From: Polyodon spathula
Taxonomy: Eukaryota > Chordata > Actinopteri > Acipenseriformes > Polyodontidae
Reading direction: 5' to 3'
DNA length: 64,000 nucleotides
Assembly (NCBI RefSeq): GCF_017654505.1
Contig: NC_054536.1
Location: 32,010,446 to 32,074,445, forward strand
Both the position numbers and the translations under genes were made by a program. The notes beneath the pieces were generated by a model. That model ran no database searches. It was given only the letters and a program-made list of their open reading frames with translations, and was not told the DNA's origin. Positions 45,838-58,360 of this stretch are shown here, piece after piece. Every line of letters begins with the position of its first letter. Within the stretch, counting starts at the first letter, position 1.

Positions 45838-47950
45838 CTGGAGAGAGCAGAAACACATCACATTACACCTTTCTACTTTTAGAACAGAAAGATTCCAGCC
45901 TTATACAATTTAAGTAATTAACAGACTATTCAAATAGATTTTAATAACATTGTAATAACATGGTACTAACTTTGTAACAATTGCATAACTACTTATAAGA
46001 TAACTACTGGTGTTAGTCTATAATTACATCCAGGAAGCACAATGTTGTTGACAGGGCAATTTTCCTGTAATTACATAGTACCTACCAGGTAAGAACAGGA
46101 ACCATTGATAGTTACCCAGTTAGTACAATGCGATTGCATACCAATGCATGGTCTGTAATCTACTGGTATATTCTTATGTTAGATAATGTTGTGTACAGGT
46201 GCCAGGAACATAATTTTTACAGCTTAATTTAGTAAAGTCATGTTTGCTATAAAATACCTTCTTTCAAAACTTTACATTTCTATTGTGAATGGAAGTGCCA
46301 GCCAGGTAGGATTTGTGGAATTGGTTAATTACCAACAACTGCTTTAAGTGAAGCAGTTGTAAATTGAAATTATTTGTTCAGCAATTCAACAGATGCTAGT
46401 AGTTCAGGTTCCTTTTCTGTGTTACATTTTATTGTTATGACATTTCTGAATCATGATTTAATAATGTTTCTTTGTACACGACCCAGAAGAACATATTAAC
46501 AGTGCAGTAAATCTGTTATTTTGTTTCAGAAAGTAATAAACTGTTTTCATCCCTTTCCATTAAATGAACATATATGATTTGTTTGTCCTCATACAGCACA
46601 TATTCCGTTTTCAGTATGATTGATGGTTACTAGTTTAAAGAAAATCCAGTTCAGTTTATACCAGCAAAGCAACAATATCAGATAAGGAAGGCGTGCAGCT
46701 TAGAAATCATGCAATAAGAACAAATATTTACTTAATGACGACTTTTTACTTATATTAAGTAAGAGTTATTGAAACATGATACTAATTACAATCAATTGCC
46801 TGGAAATTGCTTTTAAATTACATACATTTACTTTCTTACTGTTGATTGTATAAAATGGAAACTTCAAAATCCTAAACTGAATTAACAATTCAAGACCATT
46901 TGTATCTCTTTGCAGATGGGTTTTGTAGAATACATAATTCCCTCTGCTGTTTTAGAATACCTTCCCCCATAACAAATCACAACCCCTGGATTGCAGCAGG
47001 CGCTTTTCAGAGGATAATCCCAGGATAACCAAGCACAGATAGTTGACACAATCATGAGTGATTCCCAAATTTTGTAAAATGCTCAAAATACTGCTGTAGC
47101 TGTGGCTTACACTAGAGAAGTAGAGATTGATCAAATCAACCCCTATGCTTTAATAGGACCTATTCCTAACAGGGTTCATACACCTTTGATAGAATACATT
47201 TCCAGACTTCTATCAGACCTATTTAACAAAATTTCAGACTTACCTTGCACTATTCTTGACAATACGAGTCATTTTATATACACATTCTTGAGTCGCACAT
47301 CATCATGGTCAGCAAAATGCAGCTCTGAGTTGTCTTTAGGATAGTTATTTTAGTCATTTGATTAGGAAATTACTAAAACACAGTTACTATCTGTATTTAG
47401 GAGGCTTTTTTTATTTCTTCGTGGCATTCAAAATGGTGGTTCCCTGCTGTGTTCCATATTGCATCAATTTAGAAAGAGTTGTCTCAAGAGTTATTTAACA
47501 GCTGATTTCAATAATGAAATAGTTTGATATGGATGATACTGTTCTAGACTGTATGGACTGACTAGAATGCCAAAGGCTTTGTAAAAAAGGCACACCATTG
47601 CAAATTTCTTTGGTTAGAACTGCTTTCTGAAAATGCATGTGTCTATTGAAAAAACCGTCCCAACATTCCCAACCCAAACATTTGTTTTGTGCCCTGGGAT
47701 AGAGGCCCAAATTTATAAAAGAGAAAAAACGACTGCAAAAAGCCATGTAATAGGCGTGTTCAGTATGGCCGCACTGATCATCAAAATAATGACCTATTTT
47801 ATAAGACTAATTAGATAAAGCAGGCGATTCTGCAATCAACCAATTCAAATACCCCTCACCGCAATTAGCGGTGGAGAATTACACACCTCTCGCAATAAAT
47901 AGCAGGGTTGGGTCAACCCTGCATGTGTAGGTTACACATTCCGAAAGAAA
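45838..47950. other. Upstream intron of the TSNARE1-like gene
   Basis: A+T-rich. I searched by eye on the minus strand for the exon carrying the first half of the SNARE helix (an E-R-E-x-I...D-x-N-x-I-x-K/R-D-L pattern) and did not find it. Minus frame 46952-47134 is not convincing. Confidence 0.5.
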
Positions 47951-48160
47951 ATGAATGGCACACAAAGATCTCAGCCTGGTTCTAGCCATGGTGATGAGGA
48001 TGCTCAGAAGCGAAAATTTAAATTTACCAATATGGAACTGGAAATTATGGTACAAGCAGTACATTAAAATGTGTTACAAGCTCGAAATACATCACCAGAA
48101 CAAATGAATAAAATATGGAATGTGCGGTGGCTTCTCAATAAACAAATGTACCACTTCAGA
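47951..48160 (+). pseudogene. Harbinger-type Myb/SANT protein, N-terminal half
   Basis: An ATG at 47951 opens 38 codons (MNGTQRSQPGSSHG, then KRKFKFTNMELEIMVQAV) to TAA at 48065-48067; similar-looking text continues past the stop (QARNTSPEQMNKIWNV). Known: K/R-R-K-x-x-F-T-x-x-E-L-E-x-x-V is the start of the Myb/SANT-like DNA-binding domain of Harbinger transposons and their domesticated relatives (NAIF1, MSANTD, TSNARE1). The stop and the lack of continuation make it a remnant. Confidence 0.65.
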
Positions 48161-48639
48161 GTTTGTAGTAGGTTGCTTATACATTATGATGCATCATCCA
48201 GTTACTGTGCTTCACATATTAGTTCAACTTCTTATTTCATATATATAGAATAATTCCAGGCATATAGACTTTTCAAACTTCGGAAACAAAACATTTTATT
48301 TACTTACATCCACGGCAGTCAGACAGGTGGATAATCCTTCCATTGTTGTACAGTAATATATTCAGCAACAATACAGCTTCATACAAACAGTCTTCAGTTT
48401 AACTATGATTTATATCTTCAAAGTCTTATGCAGTTACAACTCTCCTATTTCTTACTCTATGTTTGATTTTAAAGCATAGCTGTATGGTATATATGGTCAA
48501 AAAAACTACACTTGTTCTAGCTACAAACTAACTGCGTCATCTGTCTCTCTGTAATTTTTTTATCGTTTTCTTTCCAACTCGAATTTAACAATACTGCCTG
48601 AACCAGTATTGTTAAATAACAGAATGCCATATTACAAAA

Positions 48640-48765
48640 AATACATTCAGTAGGCATTACTGAAATAATGGTGGAGGATGAGCCCTCATTGTATGAGACA
48701 TTTTCTTTCGTGCGCCTCAGAATATTGTTCCATCTTTTCTTAATATCCTCCAATGTTCTTTTAAT
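48640..48765 (-). pseudogene. Harbinger-type Myb/SANT protein, C-terminal half
   Basis: Minus frame RTLEDIKKRWNNILRRTKEN, then VSYNEGSSSTI and SVMPTE. Known: the E-D-I/V-K-K-R-W-x-x-x-x-R-R-T-K-E block is the third helix region of the same domain. It faces the N-terminal half at 47951 and points in the direction of the TSNARE1-like exons. Past about 48640 the text loses resemblance. Either part of an inverted Harbinger fossil or, less likely, a host exon. Confidence 0.6.
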
Positions 48766-51013
48766 AATGCCTACAAGAAGTGTGGGGAGATCTTTTTAGG
48801 TGCTTCTAAGAACCTTTTTTACATGGATTCTATATTCTCTATTTGCAGACTTTCTGTTTTGTCTTGTAAGTTATGAAACATGTATTAAAATGAAATTCGC
48901 AAAACAATGCGGTACCGGTATTATAAACCGTAATTTACAAACTGGCTTGATCAGAAGGGTTAAAAAATGAGCTCTTTGCAAAATGTTATTAAATGTTTCT
49001 TTGTCCTTGAAAATGTTGTCTCCTTGTTACAGACAAGTCTCCCACATCACCTTGCCTTTTATATAGCTTACTGTCTGACTGCGGTAAATTAACACCGTGT
49101 AATATAACCTTGTAAATAGCATGGGGAAACTGCCAAATTGTAATGCGCATTTTTCATGGTAAATTCTTATAAGGGATACTCAGTCAAAACCCAGTGCCCA
49201 GAACTAAAAACAATGGCATAGTAATTTTTTTTTTTTTGGCACTATTTTCTCTTTAAGGTATTATTGTTTACCTATTCTAAAGGCATATTATTGGCATCTG
49301 ATACTTATTAAGAACATGCAGTATGCTTTGATACTGTGCTGTAAATACTTGGTTTGTACAATATTATTTTAAACAGTATTTGAATGTATAACAGACAAAG
49401 GACTTACTTATTTAATGTAAGGCTGACAATAGGACTGCATATTTTCCTTTCTTCTTACAACGCTTTGATCTTTTGGGCTATTTGTAGTAAAAACCCACCC
49501 ACTGGAAATTTGTCATTATTGACATGTCGAATATGAATGCATGGAGGCATGGTCACCTTATGTGTCTTTTTATAAAAATGTTTTAATTTGTGTTTGAAGA
49601 AAAGTATTATTCTTTGATCACAATAGGCCAGTGCAGTATTTAACTTATTTATCTTTTGTATCTCCACAGACCAACATCATTTTATCACATACAATGTATC
49701 AACATTTATTAACCTACAATCTGACTTTTAAACCACAGTTCCCTGATAAAAAGTTTACTTCTGTAAATTTGTACAGCAATTTACAGTTTTGAATGGTTTC
49801 TAAATAATCACAACTATGCCTTAGTACATTGATTTGTTTAATTCTGAACATTAGTTTTGCTTTTACTTCATTGCAGTTTGCAAATGGTGCTCATAATATT
49901 CAATGCATGATGCAGGAATACATCTAAATGTACCACACTGCTCAATAAATTATTAATACATACTGTGAAGTGTTGCATTGTAAAAAATGTTTACAAAAAA
50001 AAAATCTAAACCAAAAATTTACATTATTTCCATTTTAGTATATTCTGCATATTTATTGGCAAGTGCACCAGGGATCCAGATAAAGAGACAGAGTAAGCGT
50101 TTGTGTGACAGTGATCTCTGCAGAGTAAAGTTGGGATTACATGTAAGGCAATACTTCAGGTACAGTATGTACCTCCTCATCTGCACATGCCTGACTGGGC
50201 TGGCAGGCATAAGGTACTCAGCTTGCATTCAGTCCCCCACTTTTTGTGCCAGAAACAGTACTTGTCAAAACTGTTTCTTTATGCTATGTGCTGGCATTAA
50301 AAATGTTCTGAACTAAAGAGTGTTGCAGAAATGCAATCCACAGAGATCATGAACTACTTCAGGGTCTAGATGGAGGGTTAATTAAACAGAGACCAACAAC
50401 GATGCTACATTGTGAAATAAATTAAATGTCCATTGAAATGAATGTAAAGACAAGGGCTAGATGAAAACCACAAACCATATGTTTCAGGGTGAAAATTTGT
50501 TGCGACTTCCAAGGTTTAAAATGTTGTCCTTGTTATTTATATAGTTGGCAGGTAAGTACGTGTCTTATGCTAATTTCAGTATCATTAACTAATCAAAGTT
50601 TGTGTAAACACCAGTGCATTTTCACCTGAGCTCAGTTAGTTTCAACATACATAAACCGCAACCTCTCAGAATCCAGAGCAACTTTAGAGAATCACATCTC
50701 CCTGCATGCTATAGCTTGTAATAATGTAAACAACACACATATTTAAGTGCATGCTTCATTCACAGAGGTCAGCATTTTTTCCCATAGGTGGCCACTGAAA
50801 TGAACTGGCACAGTGTTGCATGTACAGTAGCAGTCCTATCTACAGCTATATGGAAGAACATGAACAAAAGAGCAGTAACATAATATATGGTGTAATTTAT
50901 GTGTTGCTTATCTTTCTTGCAAATTCAGTTTATTGTGTGATTTTACTCGATTTCACTAAACTTGGATGACTCTGCACCTTGTTAAACATTCCAGCTTTGC
51001 TGATCAAAGTCAC
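48766..51013. other. Non-coding DNA without a recognised feature
   Basis: A+T-rich. Frames at 49455 and 49987 have no domain. Confidence 0.5.
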
Positions 51014-51018
51014 ACCTC

Positions 51019-51458
51019 TGTGACGGGGCAAAATCACTGTACATGTAGATAGTGAGTTTTTGTTTGGATTGTGTGAATAAAGTTTACATAGTTTTAATTT
51101 AACTTTGGCAGGGATGGGATTAAAATCTGATCCTCCCAAATCCATGTGCAAAATGTGGCTAGAGCTTAATTGACTAATTGAGGGTCTATTAAGCCAAGCC
51201 ACATGATTTGAAGGAAGAACCAGCTCCTTTGTTCGAGGAGAGATTAGTTTAGGGAGAAGACTGGAGCAGCAGGTTGTGCTCCTTGTTCATGCACCAGAAT
51301 AGTTGTGCTTGGGTTGTGTTTTGTATTTGTTTGTTGGTTCTTTTGCTTGTTCTATTATTTAATAAAAGTGTGCAAGAACTGCTGAACTGCAGTCATCCAC
51401 TTCTGTGTCTGCTATTTCTGACACTGGCCAGCCTTGACCGTGACGAGACTATACCACA
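51019..51458 (+). mobile_element. Probable solo LTR
   Basis: Begins TGTGACGGGGCAAAATCACT and may end ACTATACCACA, with imperfect 6-base flanks (cacctc at 51013-51018, cgcctc at 51459-51464). An AATAAAAG polyadenylation-type signal lies about 51359-51366, followed by a G/T-poor downstream stretch. A ggcagggatggg(g)tta block is shared with the LTR inside the Tc1 element. No internal region adjoins it. The right boundary is uncertain. Confidence 0.5.
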
Positions 51459-51958
51459 CGCCTCTCCTAAAGCAGCTACATTACTGTCCAGCTATTTGGC
51501 GCAAAGGATGCATTCCATGTGATTTGCTGACACTCTGTTCAGACCATTACACAAGGAGACGTCAAGTTAATCTCCATTCCTGCTTCCCTCGACAACTATG
51601 GGTCATATCTTTATTTTCAGTGTTAAGGCTATAGTGTCAAGCTCCACAGTCGAGACAGCAGTGTTCCTTGGGTCACTTCTTCTGCAGCAAGAGAGTTACA
51701 ACAAAGGAGTCAGAGTGGTGATGTGCAATTGTCTGGTCTAATTCAACCAAGGTATTAAGTGAGTTACATCCAGAGTATATAAGTTTCCACCCAGCTACCA
51801 ACCATACATTGTTTTCAAGCTAATCCCTGGTGGAATCTACCCATTTCCATCCACACAAACCATGTTTATGTTACACTATAGGTTCTGTGCCTTCATACAA
51901 TACTCTAATAAAAAGGCACAAGTTTAACAGTCTTAACAATGCTCTGACAGGATAGCTT

Positions 51959-52367
51959 TGTGGTGACGTCAGGCCAGAATGCAGGAACAAAAACACAGAG
52001 GCAGGACTGCAGGGCAAAGGCGGCAGCACCGTGCTTATTTAAACCCCAAAACAAATAACATATTTAAACAAAAAACACTGCAAAAAAACCCTGAAAATAA
52101 AAGTTTAACCACAAACAAAAATCACAAACCCCAAAACTCAACCCTGAGGTCCGGCTGGAAACCTATAAGTCTTAGTTTAGTTTTTAACCTGGTCTCTCTC
52201 CTTTCGCTCTCGCTCTCCAGTACTCTCCTCTGAAAACCCACCCGGAGTGCAGAGAGCTGCCGGCTTTTATGCAGGTGACCAACTCCCAATTATCAACAAA
52301 TGAATCATTTCATTCGGGAGATGGCCACCTTCTGCATGAGGTTTCTACATAATTCTTCCCAGCCACA
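51959..52367 (-). mobile_element. Probable solo LTR, minus orientation
   Basis: Minus strand begins TGTGGCTGGGAAGAATTATG and ends CCTGACGTCACCACA. It has a TATA-like GCATAAAAGCCGG (about 52262-52275) and AATAAG-type A/T-rich sequence near its end. The ending resembles that of the LTR at 23135 (TCTGACGTCACCAC), suggesting a related family. No matching target duplication was found, so the limits are approximate. Confidence 0.5.
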
Positions 52368-53164
52368 CTACCAAACTGCACAAAAAAACCCAAACATTTG
52401 TTTACGCCATCAATATATTTTTAAATAAATACAAATAAACAATAACACGGCTTTCACCTTCATATTTACCCCTAATAAATCATACCAACAACAACCACCA
52501 AAATGTATATACAAGCAGGGCTTTTCCCTACCCCTTTTAATAATGGGCAGGGCTCTCTCCTGCTGCCCTTCTACAAATGCTTGAAAGTACCAGTGTAGTC
52601 TATGGTATGAAACCAGGTGTTTTTGGTCCCATACTGGTAGTGATTCAAGGGTAAAATCCCTAAACACCAAGGGAGACAATGTCTGAGCAGGAAAGGAGGT
52701 GGTTCCTCCAATATCATTTCATGTGTTTCCTGAATCATCTCCACTTCATGGTCTAGAGACCACAGAAACAATAGTTATTTAAAAAAAAAACTCCATAAAA
52801 AATATTTGTTCTATTAAAGTATGTTTTGTTTTATATTGAAAATACATTGTGTTTCAAGTTCCAACAAAATAACAATTTCAACAAGAATATTTTAATTAAA
52901 GTTGATTGTCTTGTTAGATGGCAAGGGGAAAGATACACTCAGATCAGAAAGTAACCAATAGTGTATAGAAGTTGAGGGCAGTATAGCCATGGGGAGAGTG
53001 CATCCAGTCACTGCAATTCAAAACTTGGATCATATGAACCATATTCACAGTTACTAACCGTAACAAGTTCCCCCATAGTAAAAGCAGAGCAAAATGTAAC
53101 ATTCAAAATTCTGTCCTGTGGGTGAGATGAAATGAGGTTAAAAGCATTATAAGTGTGAATGCAG
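52368..53164. other. Non-coding DNA; weak minus-strand exon candidate at about 52690-52752
   Basis: A good acceptor (TTTCTGTGGTCTCTAG, minus, about 52753-52768) precedes an open frame HEVEMIQETHEMILEEPPP. Its first residues faintly recall the start of a SNARE-helix exon, but there is no suitable donor and the text soon departs from the family. Otherwise featureless. Confidence 0.25.
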
Positions 53165-53340
53165 ACGAGGCCATCTCTTTTAGCAGTTAAGATGCTTGCT
53201 TACAGTGTGCAATGTAGCTGGTTCGTGCCCAGCCTACTTACTGTGACACATAGCTGAAGCATGGTAAAACATAGGCAAGCTTTGTAAATCCCAGATGTAT
53301 AGTAATGAAACTAAAAAAAAAAAAAAAAAAAAAAAAACAG
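53165..53340 (+). mobile_element. Probable tRNA-derived SINE with poly(A) tail
   Basis: An A-box-like tagcagttaagatgcttgc (about 53182-53200) and a B-box-like tggttcgtgcccagc (about 53219-53233) are spaced as in tRNA promoters. A short body follows and ends in a 25-base A run (53313-53337). One mismatch in the B-box. It differs from the other SINEs here in having a poly(A) tail. Confidence 0.5.
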
Positions 53341-55779
53341 AAAAAAAACATGACATGATAAACTATGCACATGCATAGTATTACCAAATTACTGTGCACA
53401 TTTACTGTGGTAAATATATAAGGAACTGCACAGGGATATTCCATCTACAGAGAAAATAGGATGACATGTGAGCTCCAGCGGTACTCCAGGCAAGTTTAAT
53501 AAAATGGTGATTCAGATTGTTTTCATCTTTACTTTTTAGTTTTAATATATTCATATTGTGTTTGTCTAATGGTATTATTTTGAGGCTGAGGATCTGGAGT
53601 GGTTGTGCATGAATATGAAATGGTTGTACAAGACATTATTATTCAGAAAACAGAGAGTTAAAAATGCACTTTGTAGTATGATGTTGAGATACATTAGCGA
53701 CTTACAAATATTATTAAATATAGGGATAGTTAATCAAATTGTAAATAGGTTAGTCAAAATGGTCTTTTGAAAATCAGTTCATATTTTGAGCTGAGGACTT
53801 CATTAAAGACTATCTTTTTTTTTTTTTTTTTTCACGAGAAGGATTTAGTCAACCTACGCCTAAAATCTACTTCTTACTCTTAAACTGAGCACGTTCAAGC
53901 ACATGTACTCCAACTCAACAAGAAAGACTAAAATACCGAATAAATAAAACTAAAAATAGGCACACATCTGTGGTACAAACTAGAGGACAGCAAGAATGAG
54001 AACACTGTTATTAGGGAACTTCAAGCCTCACGATTTTAAAATTCTTCTGGAGGTATGCGTGATCATTCTTCAAAGGTCACTGTCCTTATTTTGTTTTTGT
54101 GAAGTGGAAATCCTCCACAGTTCATTTTCATAAAGTACAATGTTTTATTCAATTAAATATCTGGATATCTTATTAGTCCCTGCCTAAAACATCCCACCAT
54201 GTTTTTTTTTTATTTTTTAGTTAAGTTAATTAGGAGATTAATACATCACGCAGGCTGTCTATCCTTTTGAGAATGTACTATTTCACTAGGAACAGTCTTG
54301 GATATGAAAATTCCAACTGAACACCAGAGATCAGCCCTTAGCCGAGCAAATAGCCTAGCATCTGATATCACTGCCATCATGACTGAAACTGACCAGCAGA
54401 AAGCAGACGGAGGATAGTATGATCATCTTTCTATTTCATTGCTCCACCAACTCAGAGCAGAGGGGGGGCTGTTCAGAGAGTATAAGAGCCTCCTTCTCTT
54501 TCTCTGCTCCACCAGCAGAGAGCAAAGGGAGACTGTATATAACCATGTATATAAGCTTATTTTTTCTCTTACACTCGCAGCTCACCTTTTCAAGTGAAGT
54601 TGGTACTAATTAGAAAGCACGTTACCAAAAAAGGTCTAAAAGAATCAAGAATATTTGATCATGAAGGTCAGCGTGTCAAAGAATCTTTCAGTAAGTTTTA
54701 GTGTTATGTGGGAGTAGATTGATCGTCTGATTTTGTATTTATCAGATTGCTCATGTAGGTTATGTTATTTTATTTTCTGCACAATACAACATTTGGGATG
54801 AGGGAACAAAAGTTGCAGATGCAAGGTCAGATATTCAGAGGAAATGTTTCTGTCTGCTCTTGAGCAGGCAGATTGTGCTGGAATCCATTTGCCCATTGGG
54901 CAGGACTTCCTGTGTCCCTCTACTGTGCAATCACTGCTGCATTACAAGAAACAGTACCGCAGAGAATACCATCACCCCGAGCGCCAGAGAGAGCGGAGTC
55001 ATCGCCCTGATCGCCAGAGATGGCCTCTCACCTAAGCACGCTGCATGCTGCTGTACATGCCACTCTCAATGTATTCTGTGTGAATTCTGCATTGCTTTTT
55101 AATCATTATTTAATGTTTGCTGAGTCAATTCATCAACAATTATTTGCAACTTTCAACTAATCTGATCAGCACCTTCTGTTCCTTCAATGTGCCTAAAAAA
55201 TTTTTCCACTGTAAAGCATTTTCCACATATGGCAGATAGATATGGTGATGTTGCTAATATTGTCAATATTCCTGTTTTTTTTTTTTTTTTTTTATCTGTA
55301 CATGCTTAAAATAAACAAATTGGTTTATCTTCATAAATGTCATTTAAGTAAAGTCCAATACATAAAAATACATTCTAAGAGCATGTACTGTTACTGCAAC
55401 CAGCAACTGTGAAATCGAAACACTGGTATACTATCAGGAAGCAATTATTTATTTTATCTATCTATGTGTCTACTTCTGAACACAACTGAATTTGACAAGT
55501 AAATATTAACCAAAAAAAATAAATAGCACTGTTTCACTGACACAACACAACATTATAAATTAATTCCTCAAAAGTTTGAAGACTTTTCAACGCAATATTG
55601 TAGCGATCCAGGGGGGAAGGGGAGATGGGAGAATCAGGATAGTGTACAGTAGATGGTGTGTTTGTGCGTGCAGGGGTTACATTGTATGTGTATGCATGGT
55701 GGGGTTACTTTGTGTGTGGATATGTGTGTAGGAGAATTGGGTTACAGGAATGGTGTGAAAGACGTGGGGGCAGGGAGAG
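53341..55779. other. Non-coding DNA without a recognised gene
   Basis: Contains T runs at 53816-53832 and 55274-55293. The frames at 54844-55102 include a local CGCCAGAGAGAG-type imperfect duplication (about 54978-55022) but no domain. Confidence 0.5.
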
Positions 55780-58360
55780 CAATGAGATATAAAAGCGGAG
55801 GCTGAAGAACTGCCGGACGGTTGAGTTTGAACGCTTGGTCTGCCGACAGTGCGAGGAGGCCTGGGGCCAGATTGAAGATATCCTGTGGGCACTGGATCTG
55901 AGGTGCAGGGTCTCCCTACGCAAGGACAGGAATGGCAGAAAAGGAGACGTGTCCGACAATGACCATGCAGGGAGAGTTGGGTGACATCATCTCTGTGCAG
56001 CAAAACAAACTGGCTTGATGGATGGGGTAACTGGGAGGCTTTCCAGAGTGTTTGAAGCGATTGCACTAGTGAACCAGTAGTTAGAGGCCAAGAAGGGAGG
56101 CCAATTGATCGCTGCTCTAGATGGGGAGGCGCAGAGCTGCATCTTAACTCTACGGACGGGGGAGAGGACCAACTACACCGTGCTGGCAGCAGCGGCTAAA
56201 GGAGCAACAGAGATGACTGAGTCATTGGGCAATGATGTAATCATGTTAATACAGAGGGCATACCCAGAATTGTCCAACGCAGCTAGGGACAAGATATGGA
56301 GGGATGCTTTTATTTGGGTGATAACACCAAGGGAACCACTGATGACGTTAGGGAAGGCTAAACAGGAGGCGCACCATTTAGAACAGATCCTCATACCGGC
56401 CCAGACCACTCTCGCCGGTTCGCAGACAGGCAGCGGTAGAGGTGGACACACAGTGACATAGGCCAGCCCCAAAGTGCCCACAGAAGTAAACGGTGTGGCT
56501 GTTTACCAGGGCTGGCCAACATGCCTGATGCCAGGGACCCCTTTCAACCACTGCATGTGCTGGAACAGCAGGGCAGCAAAAGACCACAGGTTGGCTTAGG
56601 GGAGTGGAGGCCGGCTTGTGATATACAGCTTACTCCCGCGACTAACGAAGACACCATGAAGGTAGGGCTGGTCAGCCAGGGTAGCCACATGCATGTGCCC
56701 TGCATGGTCGGTGGGGTACCCTGTTCAACACCAGAACCACCATCATACTCATTTGGCCTGGACTGTTACCATACTGGGGGGAAGCCAGTGAAGCTTTGTG
56801 GGCCCCGACCGAGGTCTGCCTCAGGACGGTTTCCAGCCAACTCGTAGGGGGAGGGGATCAAACTGCTGCTGCTTCAACCCAGATGGGAGAGAAGCCTTGG
56901 AAGACATAGGCATTGCCCTGAAACTCACCAGCTCGCCTCTGCTCAAGTGCCGCCCCGGCTAACCAGCTTTCAGCTTGCTCATCAGCCAATCGGCTCGCTG
57001 GCTACCCATCAACACAATGCCTTGAACATTCTCCAGTCAGTCCAACAACTCCCCAGTACAACAGCCCGGCCGTATGCCAGTCTAACAGCCCTTTGGCTGC
57101 AGGCTGAAGCTATGAAGGACCCGACGTTAAGCATTGCTGGATGTTAAGCAGTGCCTCATACTGGAAAGGCTCCTGGGAGTATGAGGCCTGTTTTGCCCCG
57201 AAGTTCAAGGACTGCACCCAGATTGGGTTAGTCCAGCACCGCATCACCACGAGAAATGTGCTGCCTAGCTGCGAGCAGGCTTGCCGGCTTCTGCTGGCCA
57301 AGAAGAAGGCTGAGAAGGGCATAATCCAGGAGATGACTGCTGATGGGGTGATCGAGCCATCTGAAATCCCTTGGGTAGCTCCCATTGTGCTCTCGGTCAA
57401 AGAAAGACGGCAGCCTCCGGTTTTGTGTCATCTACCGTTGACTCAATGCAATCACGAAGAAGGATGCCTACATGCTCCCCGCATCAATAAGGCCCTGGAT
57501 GAAATCACAGGCTAACATTGGTTCAGCTCCCTTGACCTGCACAGTGGCTACTGACAAGTCAGGCTAGCCCTTGAGGTCCAGCCAAAGACGACTTTCACCA
57601 TGGGGCAAGGACTCTGGTAGTTCATTGTGATGCCATTCAGCTGTGCAGATCCCCTGCCACTTTTGAGTGCCTCGGCCATTCTAGGCGCGACATAGACATA
57701 TTGCCAGCATTGCGACACCTGCACGGCCCAGCAAGGACCACTGACACGGTCACGAGTATCCCTACAGAGCTACCAGGTGTGGGCCCCAATGTAGCACACT
57801 GCTGTGGATGTCTTTGGGCAATTCCCAAGGTCCAAACACAAGAACTGGTTCATAATGGACTATTTTACCAAATGGCCCAAGGCATACACTCTACCAGACC
57901 ACAGCACACCCACTGTTGGCCATGTCCTCCTGGTGGGCATGTTCAGTGTCACAATATTGACAGTGTCGCTTCGTGGTGCCTGAGGAGTTCCACATCAATC
58001 AGGGTCGCAATTGAGTCCAGGTTCTTCACAGAAGTGTGCAAGCAGATGGGGATATGGAAGACGCACACCACCCCCAGGGTGATGGGCTAGTTGACTAGTT
58101 TAACCACACCCTGGCTGTGCAACTGGCCATCTGGACTGGCCAAGACCAACAGGACTGGGACCGCCACTTACCCTTGGATCTCTTTGCCTACCAGACGGCT
58201 GCCCAGGAGTCCACAGGGTGCACTCCGGCAGCTTTGTTTGGGAGGGAGCAGCATACACCCATGGAACTACTCTTCGGGCGACTGTCTGGAGCAGAGGATG
58301 ACCCCGCTCTGGCGGGCCCTCACTATGTGCACGACCTGCACGACCGGCTGTAAAACAAGT
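55780..58360 (+). pseudogene. Decayed Ty3/Gypsy gag-pol with an internal deletion
   Basis: Plus-strand remnant in conventional Gypsy order. Seen: gag text (IAALDGEAQSCILTLRTGER at 56108, ARDKIWRDAFI at 56283); a possible protease start (PCMVGGVPC near 56698); RT fingers (KKAEKGIIQEMTADGVIEPS near 57307, then IPWVAPIVLS); palm start (SLDLHSGY and MGQGLW..IVMPF, 57525-57640). It then passes directly to the integrase zinc-finger cysteines (YCQHCDTCTAQQG, about 57700), AVDVFGQFPRSK (about 57802), MDYFTKWPKAYTLPD (57858) and the integrase C-terminal part (GQDQQDWDRHLPLDLFAYQT at 58138, TGCTPAALFGRE at 58217). The RT active-site region and RNase H are missing. Many stops; LTRs were not recognised. 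Confidence 0.82.

Noticed and set aside
45626..45856. 76-codon minus frame as a complete small protein
   Set aside because: Only the part inside 45755-45837 is coding; the rest is intron beyond good splice sites.
46952..47134. Minus frame with SILQNLGITHD as the missing first-half SNARE exon
   Set aside because: Only a few residues resemble the motif, the heptad pattern is absent and the splice sites do not fit.
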